This document shows positions 26,655-35,782 of a stretch of 64,000 bases of DNA, one piece after another. The notes beneath the pieces are model-generated. The model saw only the letters and a program-made list of their open reading frames with translations. It was not told the DNA's origin and made no database searches. The stretch comes from Thermococcus piezophilus (GTDB lineage Archaea; Methanobacteriota_B; Thermococci; Thermococcales; Thermococcaceae): contig NZ_CP015520.1 of NCBI RefSeq assembly GCF_001647085.1, positions 1,632,219 to 1,696,218 of the forward strand, in the 5' to 3' direction. The stretch's first letter is position 1. Each line of letters starts with the position of its first letter. A program made the position numbers and the translations under genes.

Positions 26655-27310
26655 GGCTCATCTACTGCGGCAAGACGAAGGACGTTTACGAGGATGGTCC
26701 GTATCTGGTCTTTTACTTCAAGGACTCCCTGCTGGGCGAAGACGGCAGAGAAGACACGGGTGGCAACGAGGTGATAGGCGAGAAACCTGGCAAGGGGAGT
26801 GCAGTTCTCAAGCAGACGGAGTTCCTCTTCAGCCTGCTGGAAAGGAACGGGATAAGGACCCACTTCGTCGAGCGGATTGACGAGAGAAGGGCGCGCTTTC
26901 TGAAGGCAGAGAGGATTCCTCTGGAGACTATATACCGCTTCAAGGCTTACGGAAGCTTTCTCAGGAAATACAGCGGCTGGGTGGAGTCCCTTCAAGAGCT
27001 GGGAATAGTCGAGTTCACCCTCAAGGACGACTCGCTCGGTGATCCCCTCATAACCGAAGAAGCAATATTACGGCTTGGTATAGCGAGCGAAGGAGAGCTG
27101 GAGGAAATGAAGGAGGTAACGAAAAGGGTCGCCGAAATCCTGGCGGAGTTCTTCTCCGCAAAGGGGCTTGAGCTAATAGACTTCAAGCTGGAGTTCGGCA
27201 GGCTGAATGGAGAGCTTCTGGTGATAGACGAGCTCAGCGGCGACACGATGCGCGTTATGAAGGGCGGAAGGCTTTTGAGCCAGGAAGAGCTCCTGGAGGT
27301 GGTAGAATGA
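26651..27310 (+). CDS. purC: Phosphoribosylaminoimidazole-succinocarboxamide synthase
   Basis: This 219-residue SAICAR synthetase shows IYCGKTKDVYEDG at the N-terminus, RFKAYGSFLRKYSG around 97, IDFKLEFGR near 176 and VIDELSGDTMR near 192. It joins CAIR and aspartate with ATP in purine synthesis. It starts with GTG at 26651, overlapping the thiC stop by 4 nt. The grouping is logical, because ThiC withdraws AIR two steps upstream of this enzyme. purP overlaps its 3' end by 4 nt. Confidence 0.95.
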   Translation: MRLIYCGKTKDVYEDGPYLVFYFKDSLLGEDGREDTGGNEVIGEKPGKGSAVLKQTEFLFSLLERNGIRTHFVERIDERRARFLKAERIPLETIYRFKAYGSFLRKYSGWVESLQELGIVEFTLKDDSLGDPLITEEAILRLGIASEGELEEMKEVTKRVAEILAEFFSAKGLELIDFKLEFGRLNGELLVIDELSGDTMRVMKGGRLLSQEELLEVVE

Positions 27311-28239
27311 TAATCTCCACCATAGCTTCCCATTCCTCTCTTCAGATACTCATGGGGGTAAAGAGAGAGGGCTTCAGAACGAGGCTCTACGTCAAACCGA
27401 ATAGAAAGGCCTTCTACTCCTTCATCCCGCTCGTCGATGAAATCGTCGTAACGGAAAACATGAGGGAAGTACTCGGTGATGACGGCATCGTCGTACCCCA
27501 CGGCTCTTTCGTGGCCTACCTTGGCATAGAGACCATCGAGAAAGCAAACACTAAGTTCTTCGGCAACAAGCGTTTCCTCAAGTGGGAAACCAGCTTTGAA
27601 CTCCAGGATAGGGCCCTTAAAAAGGCCGGCATCCCGATGGTTGAGGTCATCGAGCCCGAAGAGGCTAAGCCAGACGAGCTTTACTTTGTCCGCCTTGAGG
27701 GACCGAGGGGTGGAAGCGGGCACTTTTTGGCTTACGGTTATGAACTGGAGGAGAAGATCAAAGGTCTGAGCGAACCCTACAGGATTGAACGCTTCACAGA
27801 CGGCGTTTACCTCTACGTCCACTTCTTCTATTCGCCGATTTTAAACCGTTTGGAGCTCTTTGGCATTGATGAGCGCCTGGTCATCGCGGACGCAAACAAG
27901 AGGCGGCCCTTCAAGATCCTCCCATACACCATAGCGGGAAACAAGGCCGTAGCGCTGAGGGAGTCGCTCATTCCAATGCTCTATGATTACGGATTGGTTT
28001 TCGTCAAGGCCATGGAAGAGCTTGAACCTCCCGGTATTATAGGTCCCTTCGCTCTCCACTTCGCCTACGATGGTGAATTCCGCTGCATAGGCTTCGCCTC
28101 GCGCATAGACGGCGGCAGCAATGCCAAACACTGGTACTCGGCCCTCTACTGGGAGAGGCCGATGCTCATGGGCGAGAGGATAGCGCGCGAGATTAAGCTC
28201 GCCCTCGAGGAGGACCGTCTCGAGGAGGTGGTAACTTGA
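27307..28239 (+). CDS. purP: Formate-dependent FAICAR synthetase PurP
   Basis: This 310-residue ATP-grasp enzyme formylates AICAR using formate and ATP, replacing the folate-dependent PurH step in many archaea. Visible signatures are FIPLVDEIVVTENM, GDDGIVVPHGSFVAYLG, LEGPRGGSGHFLAYG (loop over the active site), and the C-terminal IDGGSNAKHWYSALYW. The ATG overlaps the purC stop (ATGA). Some Thermococcales carry several PurP paralogues; position next to purO supports the genuine purine enzyme here. Confidence 0.93.
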   Translation: MIISTIASHSSLQILMGVKREGFRTRLYVKPNRKAFYSFIPLVDEIVVTENMREVLGDDGIVVPHGSFVAYLGIETIEKANTKFFGNKRFLKWETSFELQDRALKKAGIPMVEVIEPEEAKPDELYFVRLEGPRGGSGHFLAYGYELEEKIKGLSEPYRIERFTDGVYLYVHFFYSPILNRLELFGIDERLVIADANKRRPFKILPYTIAGNKAVALRESLIPMLYDYGLVFVKAMEELEPPGIIGPFALHFAYDGEFRCIGFASRIDGGSNAKHWYSALYWERPMLMGERIAREIKLALEEDRLEEVVT

Positions 28240-28826
28240 GGTACGTCGGGAGAATGCTCGGAGTGGGCCTAAACAACGGGAGGCCCTTCGCCTTCTACCG
28301 CCTGAACTCCCGCTCATTCCCTAACAGGAGGGCGGTTATTCGGGGAAACGAAATTTACATAGCCAACCAGACCGAGACTGACAACCCCTACGTGAGCTAT
28401 CCCGTTGTGAAGCTGCTCGAAAACTACGCGGTCGTGAGCAACGGACTGCAGACTGTCTTTATGGCCCAGGCTCTCGAAGAGGAAAGCCCGAGAAAAGCGT
28501 TGATCCATGTCCTCGACGCCCTCGACTACGAGCGTGATGACTACAGCACACCAAGGATAGCTGTCATAGTGGAGTGCGGGAAAGCTAGAGGCTGGCTCGG
28601 CTTCGTTGGCAGAGAAGAGCTCTGGGTTAAAGCCATTAAGCTGGAGGAAGGAAAGGCCCTCTTTACCGCGACGTACAACGTCGATGGCATTGAAGAGCTG
28701 GAGCTGAGCTTTTCGAATGCCGAAGAACTGGCCGAGAAAGTCTTAAGGCTGGAGTTCTCTCATCCTGTGCTGGCAATTGCGGTGGTTGAAAAAGAGGGTG
28801 GTTGGAAAGCGGCAGTTAAGCCTTGA
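28236..28826 (+). CDS. purO: Archaeal IMP cyclohydrolase PurO
   Basis: This 196-residue protein matches PurO: YVGRMLGVGLNNGRPFAFYR at the N-terminus (NGRPFAFYRLNSRSFPNR being typical), YIANQTETDNPYVSYPVV and NGLQTVFMA further on. It closes FAICAR to IMP, the last step of the route. It starts with TTG at 28236 overlapping the purP stop, with GAGGTGG upstream, and completes the thiC-purC-purP-purO operon. PurO is found only in archaea. Confidence 0.93.
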   Translation: MRYVGRMLGVGLNNGRPFAFYRLNSRSFPNRRAVIRGNEIYIANQTETDNPYVSYPVVKLLENYAVVSNGLQTVFMAQALEEESPRKALIHVLDALDYERDDYSTPRIAVIVECGKARGWLGFVGREELWVKAIKLEEGKALFTATYNVDGIEELELSFSNAEELAEKVLRLEFSHPVLAIAVVEKEGGWKAAVKP

Positions 28827-28907
28827 ACCTTCTCTTTTAAGCTCCCCCAACTTAACACCACGGAATCTTTTTATTGTCTTCCTCATAACGTTAAAGCGGT
28901 GATTTTC

Positions 28908-30758
28908 ATGGAGGACCCATACGTCTGGATGGAGAACCTCCAGGACGAGCGTGTTCTCAAGCTGGTTGAGGAGGAGAACAAACGCTTTAGGGAGTTCGTT
29001 GGAGAGCTCAGCGACGAGCTTTTCCCAGAGGTCAAGGAGCTCTACTTTCTGCCCATCGTTAGAATGGCAAAGCTGACCGAACGGGGCACGCTCGTAATGG
29101 TCAACGAGGCCGGAAGGCAGGTCGTTAAGTGGCTTGACGGTGATGTGATAGTCGATTCCAAAAAGCTTGAAGAAGAGCTCGGTGATGAAGTGCTTTTGCA
29201 GGGCTTCACAGCAGATAGCGAAGGAAAAAGGCTCGCCTACAGCTTCTCCATTGGGGGGGCGGACGAGGGGATAACAAGGATAATCGACCTCGAGAGCGGG
29301 AAACTCATCGAAGAGATTAGACCTTCAGTTTGGGGAATCATCTTCCTCGAGGACGGCTACTACTTCGCGCGCTTCTACAGAAAGGAGAAGACCCCCGATG
29401 GAATGGAGCCGCCGGCGGTGAGGCTCTTCTTCAAGGACGAGAGCGGTGAAAGGATGGTCTTCGGTGGGGGCCTCGGCTCAGGCTACTTCATCAACATGGG
29501 GAAGAGCACCGACGGAAAGTGGGCGATGGTAGTGGTGACCTTTGGCTGGAACAAGGCTGAGATATACCTCGGCCTCATAGAGGAGCCCGAAAAGTGGAAG
29601 AAGGTTTACTCAGCTGAGGTTCCGGCACAGCCGATAGACGTTGTCGATGGAAAGATCTACATCCTCACGAAGGAAGGAAAGGGCCTCGGAAAGGTCATCG
29701 CAATCGAGGATGGCGAAATCGAGGAGGTTATTCCCGAGGGCGAGTTCCCGCTGGAGTGGGCAGTAATAGTAAGCGACAGAATCCTAGCCGGCAGGCTCGT
29801 CCATGCCAGCCACAGGCTCGAGGTCTACTCACTTAATGGCAAGAAGCTCGACGAGATTATCTTTGACCTGCCCGGAAGCCTCTACCCACTCGACACCGAT
29901 GGCAAGAAGGTTATCCTCCGATACGAGAGCTTCACCGTCCCCTACAGGCTCTACGAGTTTGACGGAGAGCTGAAGCTTCTCGACGAGAGGAAAGTTGAAG
30001 GTGACTTTCAGGTGAGCGAGGACTTCGCGATGTCGGGGGACGGCACGAGGATTCATTACTTCCTAGTCAAAGGTGAGGGGGGCGAGAGGAAGGCCTGGGT
30101 CTTCGGCTACGGCGGCTTCAACATTTCCCTGACCCCGAGGTTCTTCCCGCAGGCGATTCCGTTCATCCGGCGCGGCGGAACCTTTGTAATGGCCAACCTC
30201 AGGGGAGGTAGTGAATACGGCGAAGAGTGGCACCGTGCCGGAATGAGGGAAAACAAGCAGAACGTCTTCGATGATTTCATAGCCGTTCTCGGTAAGCTCA
30301 AGGCCAAAGGTTACAAAGTGGCCGCATGGGGCAGGAGCAACGGCGGACTGCTCGTCTCAGCGACGCTCGTTCAGAGGCCGGACGTAATGGACGCGGCACT
30401 GATAGGCTATCCCGTCATTGACATGCGTCGCTTCCACAAGCTCTACATCGGCAGTGTTTGGGTCCCTGAGTACGGCAATCCCGACGACCCGAAGGACAGG
30501 GAGTTTCTGCTGAAGTACTGCCCCTACCACAACGTCAAAAGGCAGAAATATCCGCCAACGCTCCTCTACACTGGCTTATATGATGACAGGGTTCACCCAG
30601 CACATGCCATCAAGTTCTTCATGAAGCTGAGGGAGGTCGGCGCGCCCGTTTATCTGCGCATCGAGACCAAGAGCGGCCACATGGGCGCTTCGCCTGAGAC
30701 GAGGGCGAGAGAATTAACTGACTTGCTGGCGTTCGTGATTAAGGTACTGGGGGTCTAG
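28908..30758 (+). CDS. Prolyl oligopeptidase (S9 family)
   Basis: This 616-residue protein has an N-terminal beta-propeller and a C-terminal alpha/beta hydrolase domain. The catalytic Ser is at 477 (GRSNGG), Asp near 560 (YDDRVHP) and His at 591 (KSGHMG). The oxyanion region shows NLRGGSEYGEEWH. It has no signal peptide, so it works in the cytoplasm on proline-containing peptides, in keeping with peptide-fermenting growth. I start at ATG 28908 because GGTGAT lies 5 nt upstream; a TTG-like upstream start at 28899 is less likely. A T-rich tract at 30762-30774 probably ends transcription. Confidence 0.94.
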   Translation: MEDPYVWMENLQDERVLKLVEEENKRFREFVGELSDELFPEVKELYFLPIVRMAKLTERGTLVMVNEAGRQVVKWLDGDVIVDSKKLEEELGDEVLLQGFTADSEGKRLAYSFSIGGADEGITRIIDLESGKLIEEIRPSVWGIIFLEDGYYFARFYRKEKTPDGMEPPAVRLFFKDESGERMVFGGGLGSGYFINMGKSTDGKWAMVVVTFGWNKAEIYLGLIEEPEKWKKVYSAEVPAQPIDVVDGKIYILTKEGKGLGKVIAIEDGEIEEVIPEGEFPLEWAVIVSDRILAGRLVHASHRLEVYSLNGKKLDEIIFDLPGSLYPLDTDGKKVILRYESFTVPYRLYEFDGELKLLDERKVEGDFQVSEDFAMSGDGTRIHYFLVKGEGGERKAWVFGYGGFNISLTPRFFPQAIPFIRRGGTFVMANLRGGSEYGEEWHRAGMRENKQNVFDDFIAVLGKLKAKGYKVAAWGRSNGGLLVSATLVQRPDVMDAALIGYPVIDMRRFHKLYIGSVWVPEYGNPDDPKDREFLLKYCPYHNVKRQKYPPTLLYTGLYDDRVHPAHAIKFFMKLREVGAPVYLRIETKSGHMGASPETRARELTDLLAFVIKVLGV

Positions 30759-30759
30759 G

Positions 30760-30776
30760 CTTTTTCTTTTTTTCCA
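30760..30776 (+). terminator. Oligo-T terminator after prolyl oligopeptidase
   Basis: The stretch GCTTTTTCTTTTTTTCC directly after the stop codon fits an archaeal intrinsic terminator, for which a T-run suffices without a stem-loop. Confidence 0.5.
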
Positions 30777-30815
30777 TCATTGAGCTGATTGGTGCCAAGT
30801 TAAGTTTCTCGGCCG

Positions 30816-30875
30816 AAGTATCTGATAATGAATTTTCTCCTAACTAGTGGATACTTATCAAGATGTAAGTATCTT
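30816..30875 (+). promoter_or_regulatory. Triple AAGTATC motif with a dyad upstream of the KaiC-like gene
   Basis: AAGTATCT occurs at 30816-30823 and AAGTATCTT at 30867-30875, and the inverse GATACTT at 30850-30856. The last two form an 8-bp perfect inverted repeat (GATACTTA, 8-nt spacer, TAAGTATC; 30850-30873). A TATA-like CTTATATT follows at 30901 and the ATG is at 30941, so the motifs sit about 55-110 nt upstream of the likely transcription start. Position upstream of the TATA box fits an activator site better than a repressor site. Confidence 0.4.
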
Positions 30876-30940
30876 GAGATTTGCCGAAGCTCGAAAGGTT
30901 CTTATATTCCCTTGGGGAGAGTTAGATTAGGGAGCGAGAC

Positions 30941-31645
30941 ATGGAGAACACACGGATATCAACTGGTATTCCCGGGCTCGATGCAATGCTAAATGGGGGT
31001 CTCATTCCTGGTAGAACATACCTAGTCAAGGGAGCTCCCGGAACTGGAAAAACGACGTTTGCGATGCACTTTGCCATGGCCGGCATTGCCAACGGAGAGA
31101 ACGTTCTCTACGTGACCTTAGAAGAGCCAGCAGATAACCTCAGAGCGGACATGATCAAGCTGGGATTTAACCTCCGCGATCCCAGGTTCACCCTGATAGA
31201 CGCGACTCCAACGGCTGAGAGATACGTTCTCGTAGACGACTTCTTTGAGTCCTTCGCTAAGAACATAGAGAGGATGACGGAGGCCATAAAGCAGCAGCTC
31301 CGCACAAAGCACTACACCCGGATAATTCTCGATCCCGTAACCATGCTCAAGCTGACAGCGACGAAGGAGATAGAGTACAGGAGGGCCTTCCTGACCTTCA
31401 TAAAGACGATGATGAGGATGAGGACGACCGTTCTGCTGACATCGGAGCTTCAGAGAACGGACATCGAGGAGTACCTTGTGAGCGGTGTGATAGAGCTGAA
31501 GGCCTTCGAAGTCGACGGGAGACTCTCCCGGGGCATCAAGATAACCAAATTTAGAGGGAGCGGCTTCGACGGAACCATCAGGCCGTATGAAATTACTGAC
31601 AGGGGGATAGTGGTCCATAACGATCGCGTGATTTCTTCACCCTGA
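30941..31645 (+). CDS. KaiC-like single-domain RecA-family ATPase
   Basis: This 234-residue protein begins STGIPGLDAMLNGGL, typical of KaiC/RadA-type ATPases. Walker A is GAPGTGKTT at 31-39, YVTLEEPADNLRADM follows with the catalytic Glu, and RIILDPVTM around 127 is Walker B. It has one ATPase domain, no zinc finger and no recognisable DNA-binding loop, so it is not RadA. Thermococcales have many such proteins; some pair with archaeal signalling or motility, but this one has no telling partner. It is convergent with the Lhr gene and overlaps its stop by 9 nt. The motif cluster upstream suggests dedicated regulation. Confidence 0.85.
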   Translation: MENTRISTGIPGLDAMLNGGLIPGRTYLVKGAPGTGKTTFAMHFAMAGIANGENVLYVTLEEPADNLRADMIKLGFNLRDPRFTLIDATPTAERYVLVDDFFESFAKNIERMTEAIKQQLRTKHYTRIILDPVTMLKLTATKEIEYRRAFLTFIKTMMRMRTTVLLTSELQRTDIEEYLVSGVIELKAFEVDGRLSRGIKITKFRGSGFDGTIRPYEITDRGIVVHNDRVISSP

Positions 31646-34237
31646 TGCTTCTATCATCGCCATTATCTTTCTGTGCAGCTGCTTGATGAGCTCCCTTCTG
31701 TCTTCCATCAAAACGACGTCGCTCGAGCCAATAGCCTCCAGGTTGAAGGCGAAGGGACTTGGCAGCTCGTTGTGATCGATCACAACCTTAACTTTCCCGT
31801 CGCGAACCCAGCTCAGGAAGAGCTCGGCACTTTTCACATCCATCTTGTCCTCCATTATCTCGCGGTACACCTCTTTAAGAAGGGGAAAGTCTGGATAGTT
31901 CTCCTTGAGCACCTTGAGGAGCGCAACGGCCATGACCTGCTGCCTGCCGAGCCTCTTGCTCCTCCCGATGTAGCGCCTTAAAATGAGCAGTCCGCGATTG
32001 GCAACGTGTCTAAATCTCCTCTTCAACAGCTCCGTGTTGTCGAGGGCTTTCCTCAGCGTCTCCCTCAAGTCTTCAATCTCAAAGAGGGCTTTAATATCCT
32101 CCTCACTCAGTCTTTTGTCTGCTGGCAGGAGAAGGGCAAAGCCGTTGTCATTTATCGCTATCCCGACGTTACAGCCCTCCCACTTGCTCACGAGATAGGC
32201 AAAGGCCCTGCTTAAAGCGTCGTTTGCTCGCCTGCCGATGAGCGTGTGGAAGAAATAGCGGTTTCTCTTCTCGCCAAGAGCCTCTTCAACTAGCACCGTG
32301 CCGTCTTCCGGAATCACCGAATAGCGTGCCTGCTCGCAGAAGTAGGTTAAAATTGCTCTCGAGGCTCTTTCATCTATGCCGTACTTCTTCATGAGGAGGG
32401 ACTTTGCGTTCCTCTTGTCTAGAAGGTTCTTGACTTCCCTCCTAAATCTCTGGACATCCCGGGCAAGGTCAAAGCTCAGCGGAAGCATCTCCGAGAACCA
32501 CGCCGGTATCGTTGGCCTCGCGCCCTCGCGCGGAATAACGTAGATCTTGTTGCCCCTGCTCTTGATGAACTCGTAGGTTCTTCCGGCGAGAACGAAGATG
32601 TCTCCTGGCATGAGCCTCTCGGCGAACTCCTCCTCTACAGTTCCTATCAGCTTCTTGTCCATCGTGTAAACTCGGATTTTGGCCTCGTCTGGAATGGTGC
32701 CGACGTTCATATAGTAGATTGCCTTTGTCATCTTGCCGCGCCTTCCGAACTTACCGTCCTCAAGCCATATCTTTGCGTAGACTTTTCTCTCTGCAAGGCC
32801 AGCGTATTCGCCAGCCAAATATCTCAGAACGCTCATGAAGTCCTCGTAAGACAGGTCGTGGAATGGATATGCCCTCCTTACCAGTTTGTATGCCTCATTG
32901 ACCTCCCAGATCTGATTCAGTGCCATTCCTAGCAAATGCTGAACCAGAACATCGAGAGGATTCTTCGGAATTCTAACCCTGTCAAGCCTCCTGTTGCGGG
33001 CGTTGTGCGCCAAAACGGTAACCTCAACCAAATCATCCCTATCGAGGGCCAAAATGACGCCTTTGCTCACGTCGTGCAGCCTGTGACCGGCCCTTCCAAT
33101 CCTCTGCAATGCTCTATTGACGCTCTTTGGCGAACCGATAAGGACAACCAAATCTATTGTACCGATGTCAATGCCGAGTTCTAAGCTTGTCGAAGTGACG
33201 ACGGCCTTCAGCTCACCCCTCTTTAGCTTCTCCTCGACGTCCAGACGAACCTCTCGCGAAAGGCTTGAGTGATGAGCTTCGATCAGTCCCTCAAACTCCG
33301 GATAGCGCTTCTTCAGGTTGAAGGCCACCCTCTCCGCACCGTTTCTCGTGTTGGTGAAGATTAGCGTCGTTCTATGTTCTCTTATCAGCTCGGCGAGGCG
33401 TTTGTAGAGGGCGTCGCTCAGGGTTCCAGCGTCAGTGTAAATCAAATCCTCGACGACGCTCTCGACCCATATTCTGGTCTCTTTGGCGAAGCTGACGTCA
33501 ACTATTAGGCCCGGCCTCGGTTTGCCCTCATCGTCAAAACCGAAAACGAACTTGGCGACTTCCTCAAGTGGATGAATCGTCGCACTCAAGCCTATCCTGA
33601 CGAATTCACTCTCGGCGAGATTTGCCAGGCGCTCGATGCTCAATGCCAGATGAGAACCGCGCTTGTTCTCGGCCAAGGCGTGAACCTCATCGATGATGAG
33701 GTACTTTACAGTTCTCAGCCTCTCGCGGAACTTTGGCGCGTTGAGCGCTATGGCGAGGCTTTCTGGAGTGGTTATGAGTATGTGGGGTGGTTTTCTCACC
33801 ATCTTGCTCTTCTCGTAGCTCGAGGTGTCGCTCGTCCTTATGCCGACCCTTATCTCCGGCAGCTCGTAGCCAAGCTCTTTTGCCACTTCCTTTATCTCCG
33901 CGAGAGGCCCCTCAAGGTTCCGCTTTATGTCGTTGTTCAGCGCACGGAGGGGTGAAACGTAGAGGACGTAGATTTTGTCCTCCAGCTTTCCTTCCTTGGC
34001 GAGGAGGATGAGCTCGTTTATGGCAGCGAGAAAAGCGGAGAGGGTCTTTCCTGAGCCCGTCGGGGAGGATATGAGAACGTTCTCACCCTTGTGTATTTCT
34101 ATGACCGCATAGCGCTGGGGCGGGGTGAAGGTGCCGAACTTTCTCTTGGACCACTCCCTAACCGGCTCGCTCAGTATCTCGAATATCTCCTCATCATTGT
34201 ATTCCCTGACGGCGTATCTTATCCTCTCCTCACTCAT
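31637..34237 (-). CDS. lhr: Lhr-family superfamily 2 helicase
   Basis: This 866-residue protein has Walker A SSPTGSGKT at 58-66, IIDEVHALAENKRG with DEVH at 183-186, the SAT motif in GLSATIHPLEEVA and motif VI QRIGRAGHR near 390. After the two RecA-like domains come the winged-helix and Lhr-core regions (PGDIFVLAGRTYEFIKSRGN and on to the C-terminus). Archaeal Lhr proteins unwind DNA and RNA-DNA hybrids and are linked to repair or RNA metabolism. Length matches the archaeal family. Which Lhr subgroup it belongs to cannot be settled by eye. Confidence 0.92.
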   Translation of the reverse strand: MSEERIRYAVREYNDEEIFEILSEPVREWSKRKFGTFTPPQRYAVIEIHKGENVLISSPTGSGKTLSAFLAAINELILLAKEGKLEDKIYVLYVSPLRALNNDIKRNLEGPLAEIKEVAKELGYELPEIRVGIRTSDTSSYEKSKMVRKPPHILITTPESLAIALNAPKFRERLRTVKYLIIDEVHALAENKRGSHLALSIERLANLAESEFVRIGLSATIHPLEEVAKFVFGFDDEGKPRPGLIVDVSFAKETRIWVESVVEDLIYTDAGTLSDALYKRLAELIREHRTTLIFTNTRNGAERVAFNLKKRYPEFEGLIEAHHSSLSREVRLDVEEKLKRGELKAVVTSTSLELGIDIGTIDLVVLIGSPKSVNRALQRIGRAGHRLHDVSKGVILALDRDDLVEVTVLAHNARNRRLDRVRIPKNPLDVLVQHLLGMALNQIWEVNEAYKLVRRAYPFHDLSYEDFMSVLRYLAGEYAGLAERKVYAKIWLEDGKFGRRGKMTKAIYYMNVGTIPDEAKIRVYTMDKKLIGTVEEEFAERLMPGDIFVLAGRTYEFIKSRGNKIYVIPREGARPTIPAWFSEMLPLSFDLARDVQRFRREVKNLLDKRNAKSLLMKKYGIDERASRAILTYFCEQARYSVIPEDGTVLVEEALGEKRNRYFFHTLIGRRANDALSRAFAYLVSKWEGCNVGIAINDNGFALLLPADKRLSEEDIKALFEIEDLRETLRKALDNTELLKRRFRHVANRGLLILRRYIGRSKRLGRQQVMAVALLKVLKENYPDFPLLKEVYREIMEDKMDVKSAELFLSWVRDGKVKVVIDHNELPSPFAFNLEAIGSSDVVLMEDRRELIKQLHRKIMAMIEASG

Positions 34238-34328
34238 CGGTCGACCATTTGCTTTTGGATTTTTAAACTATTCGGTTGGCTTAACAAACTTTTTAAGTGC
34301 TTATGATGAACCCCAGTTGGGTGAGAAG

Positions 34329-34604
34329 ATGGAAATACTCAAAAAGGTTCTTGAAGAGTTCAACAGGCTCCACGGCAGCGAGGCCCAGGCAAGGATAGTC
34401 AAGAGAAAAGATGACGAAGTAATCATAGAGTTTGAAGGTTCATTCTGCGCCACCTGTGGGCTCTATGACTATTTTGACGACATAAAGTGGGAGGCTATGG
34501 AATTTGGCCTCAACATTGAGCTCGTGGAGATCATCGCGGCTGAGGAGGATGAGTTCGAGCACGGACGGTACGTTGTGAAGTACAGGCTCGGAAAGGGCGA
34601 TTGA
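34329..34604 (+). CDS. Hypothetical CxxC protein, 91 residues
   Basis: I do not recognise a named family. The protein is small and acidic and has a helix (ILKKVLEEFNRLHGSEAQAR), a beta segment (DEVIIEFEGSFCATCG) with a CxxC pair, then a second helix and strand. This order recalls small alpha/beta NifU- or MoaD-like folds but no motif proves it. The start at ATG 34329 has GGGTGAGA just upstream; TATA-like TTTTTAAG lies at 34291. It is divergent from lhr and 29 nt before the glycosyltransferase gene. Confidence 0.65.
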   Translation: MEILKKVLEEFNRLHGSEAQARIVKRKDDEVIIEFEGSFCATCGLYDYFDDIKWEAMEFGLNIELVEIIAAEEDEFEHGRYVVKYRLGKGD

Positions 34605-34633
34605 GTTTTAAGGCCTCGCTTCGATTTTAGGCC

Positions 34634-35680
34634 ATGCTCCTTGAGTTGGTCCTCGCGGTGATATTCCTCTGGGATGGCTACTTCTTCCTTAATTACATAA
34701 TTAGCCTTTTCCGTAATTACAGAACTAAAGAATGGACGCCGAAGGTAAGCCTCCTCATACCCGCCTACAACGAGGGAGAGCGCGTTTTGAAGTCCATCAA
34801 AGCCGCTCTCGGGCAGGACTACCCAGACTTTGAGGTCATAGTTGTCGATGATGGAAGCGAGGACAACACCTTTGAGGTAGCCAATTCCGTTAAAGATCCG
34901 ATGCTCAGGGTTTACAGAAACGAACACAGCGGAAAGGCCAGAGCATTGAACTTCGGTCTCTCAAAAGCCAGTGGGGAGATAATAGTCACCACAGATGCAG
35001 ACAGCGAGCTTGATGAAAACGCCCTGAAGGAGCTGGTGAGACGCTTCTACTCCAATGAGGTACTTGGCGTGGGCGGCCAAGTACGGGTTATGGGCTCGTC
35101 CTTTCTCGAGAGGGCTCAAGATATTGAACACCTGAGGATTGCCATGTTCCGACGCGCTAAAGAGCTCGAGGATTTAAGCCTCGCCCCCGGGCCTATAGCG
35201 GCCTTCAGAAGGGAAGCCCTCGAGAGAATTGGCGGCTTTGTTGAGGACATAGTCGAGGACTACGCGACAACCAAAGCCATCAAAAAGCTCGGAAAGGTCG
35301 TCTACGCCCCAAGGGCCAGGGTTTATACTGAGATGCATAATACTCTCTCCAAACTCTGGCGCCAGAGGAAGCGCTGGTTCCTCGGCGACCTGAAGAACCT
35401 CGGTGGCGGCTTCACCAAGGACTGGGCTTTTCTGCTCCTCGGCGACTTCGTTGCGTTGCTTGACATTCTCGTCCCGCCGCTACTGCTCGCTCTCGGTCGC
35501 TGGGAGCTCTTCCTCCTCTGGTACGGCTTTGAGGTTATCACGATGCTCGTGCCAACGGTCGTTGAAGAGGGCTCACTCCTAAACGCGCTCCTGTTTCCTT
35601 TCATCGTGTGGTTCTGGGCGCTGTTCTACCTTATGCTCCACGTTTACGGATACGTTAGGCTACTCCTGAGCAGGCTTTGA
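34634..35680 (+). CDS. Membrane-bound family 2 glycosyltransferase
   Basis: This 348-residue protein has one N-terminal membrane helix, a GT-A domain and about three C-terminal helices. Motifs are VSLLIPAYNEGERVLKSIKA, VVDDGSEDNT, TTDADSELD (the DxD-type metal site), VEDY and RQRKRWFLGD, the QxxRW motif of processive enzymes. It probably builds or modifies a cell-surface glycan or glycolipid, with its active site on the cytoplasmic face. The acceptor and sugar are unknown. No other glycan genes lie nearby. Confidence 0.9.
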   Translation: MLLELVLAVIFLWDGYFFLNYIISLFRNYRTKEWTPKVSLLIPAYNEGERVLKSIKAALGQDYPDFEVIVVDDGSEDNTFEVANSVKDPMLRVYRNEHSGKARALNFGLSKASGEIIVTTDADSELDENALKELVRRFYSNEVLGVGGQVRVMGSSFLERAQDIEHLRIAMFRRAKELEDLSLAPGPIAAFRREALERIGGFVEDIVEDYATTKAIKKLGKVVYAPRARVYTEMHNTLSKLWRQRKRWFLGDLKNLGGGFTKDWAFLLLGDFVALLDILVPPLLLALGRWELFLLWYGFEVITMLVPTVVEEGSLLNALLFPFIVWFWALFYLMLHVYGYVRLLLSRL

Positions 35681-35745
35681 CTCTCTTTTCCCTGTCTCTT
35701 TTGGACGAAACCTTTAAATGCCCATCCCTGTGCTACATAAACTAT

Positions 35746-35772
35746 ATAGACTATGTGTTAGCCAATAGACTA
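35746..35772 (+). promoter_or_regulatory. Direct repeats ATAGACTA before the phosphate transporter gene
   Basis: ATAGACTA occurs at 35746-35753 and again at 35765-35772, 19 nt apart, that is about two DNA turns. A TATA-like CTTTAAAT lies at 35712, so the repeats fall at or just after the likely start of transcription, just before the PiT start codon. This spacing and position fit a repressor site, perhaps a phosphate-responsive one; that role is a guess. Confidence 0.35.
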
Positions 35773-35782
35773 AATAGATGTG

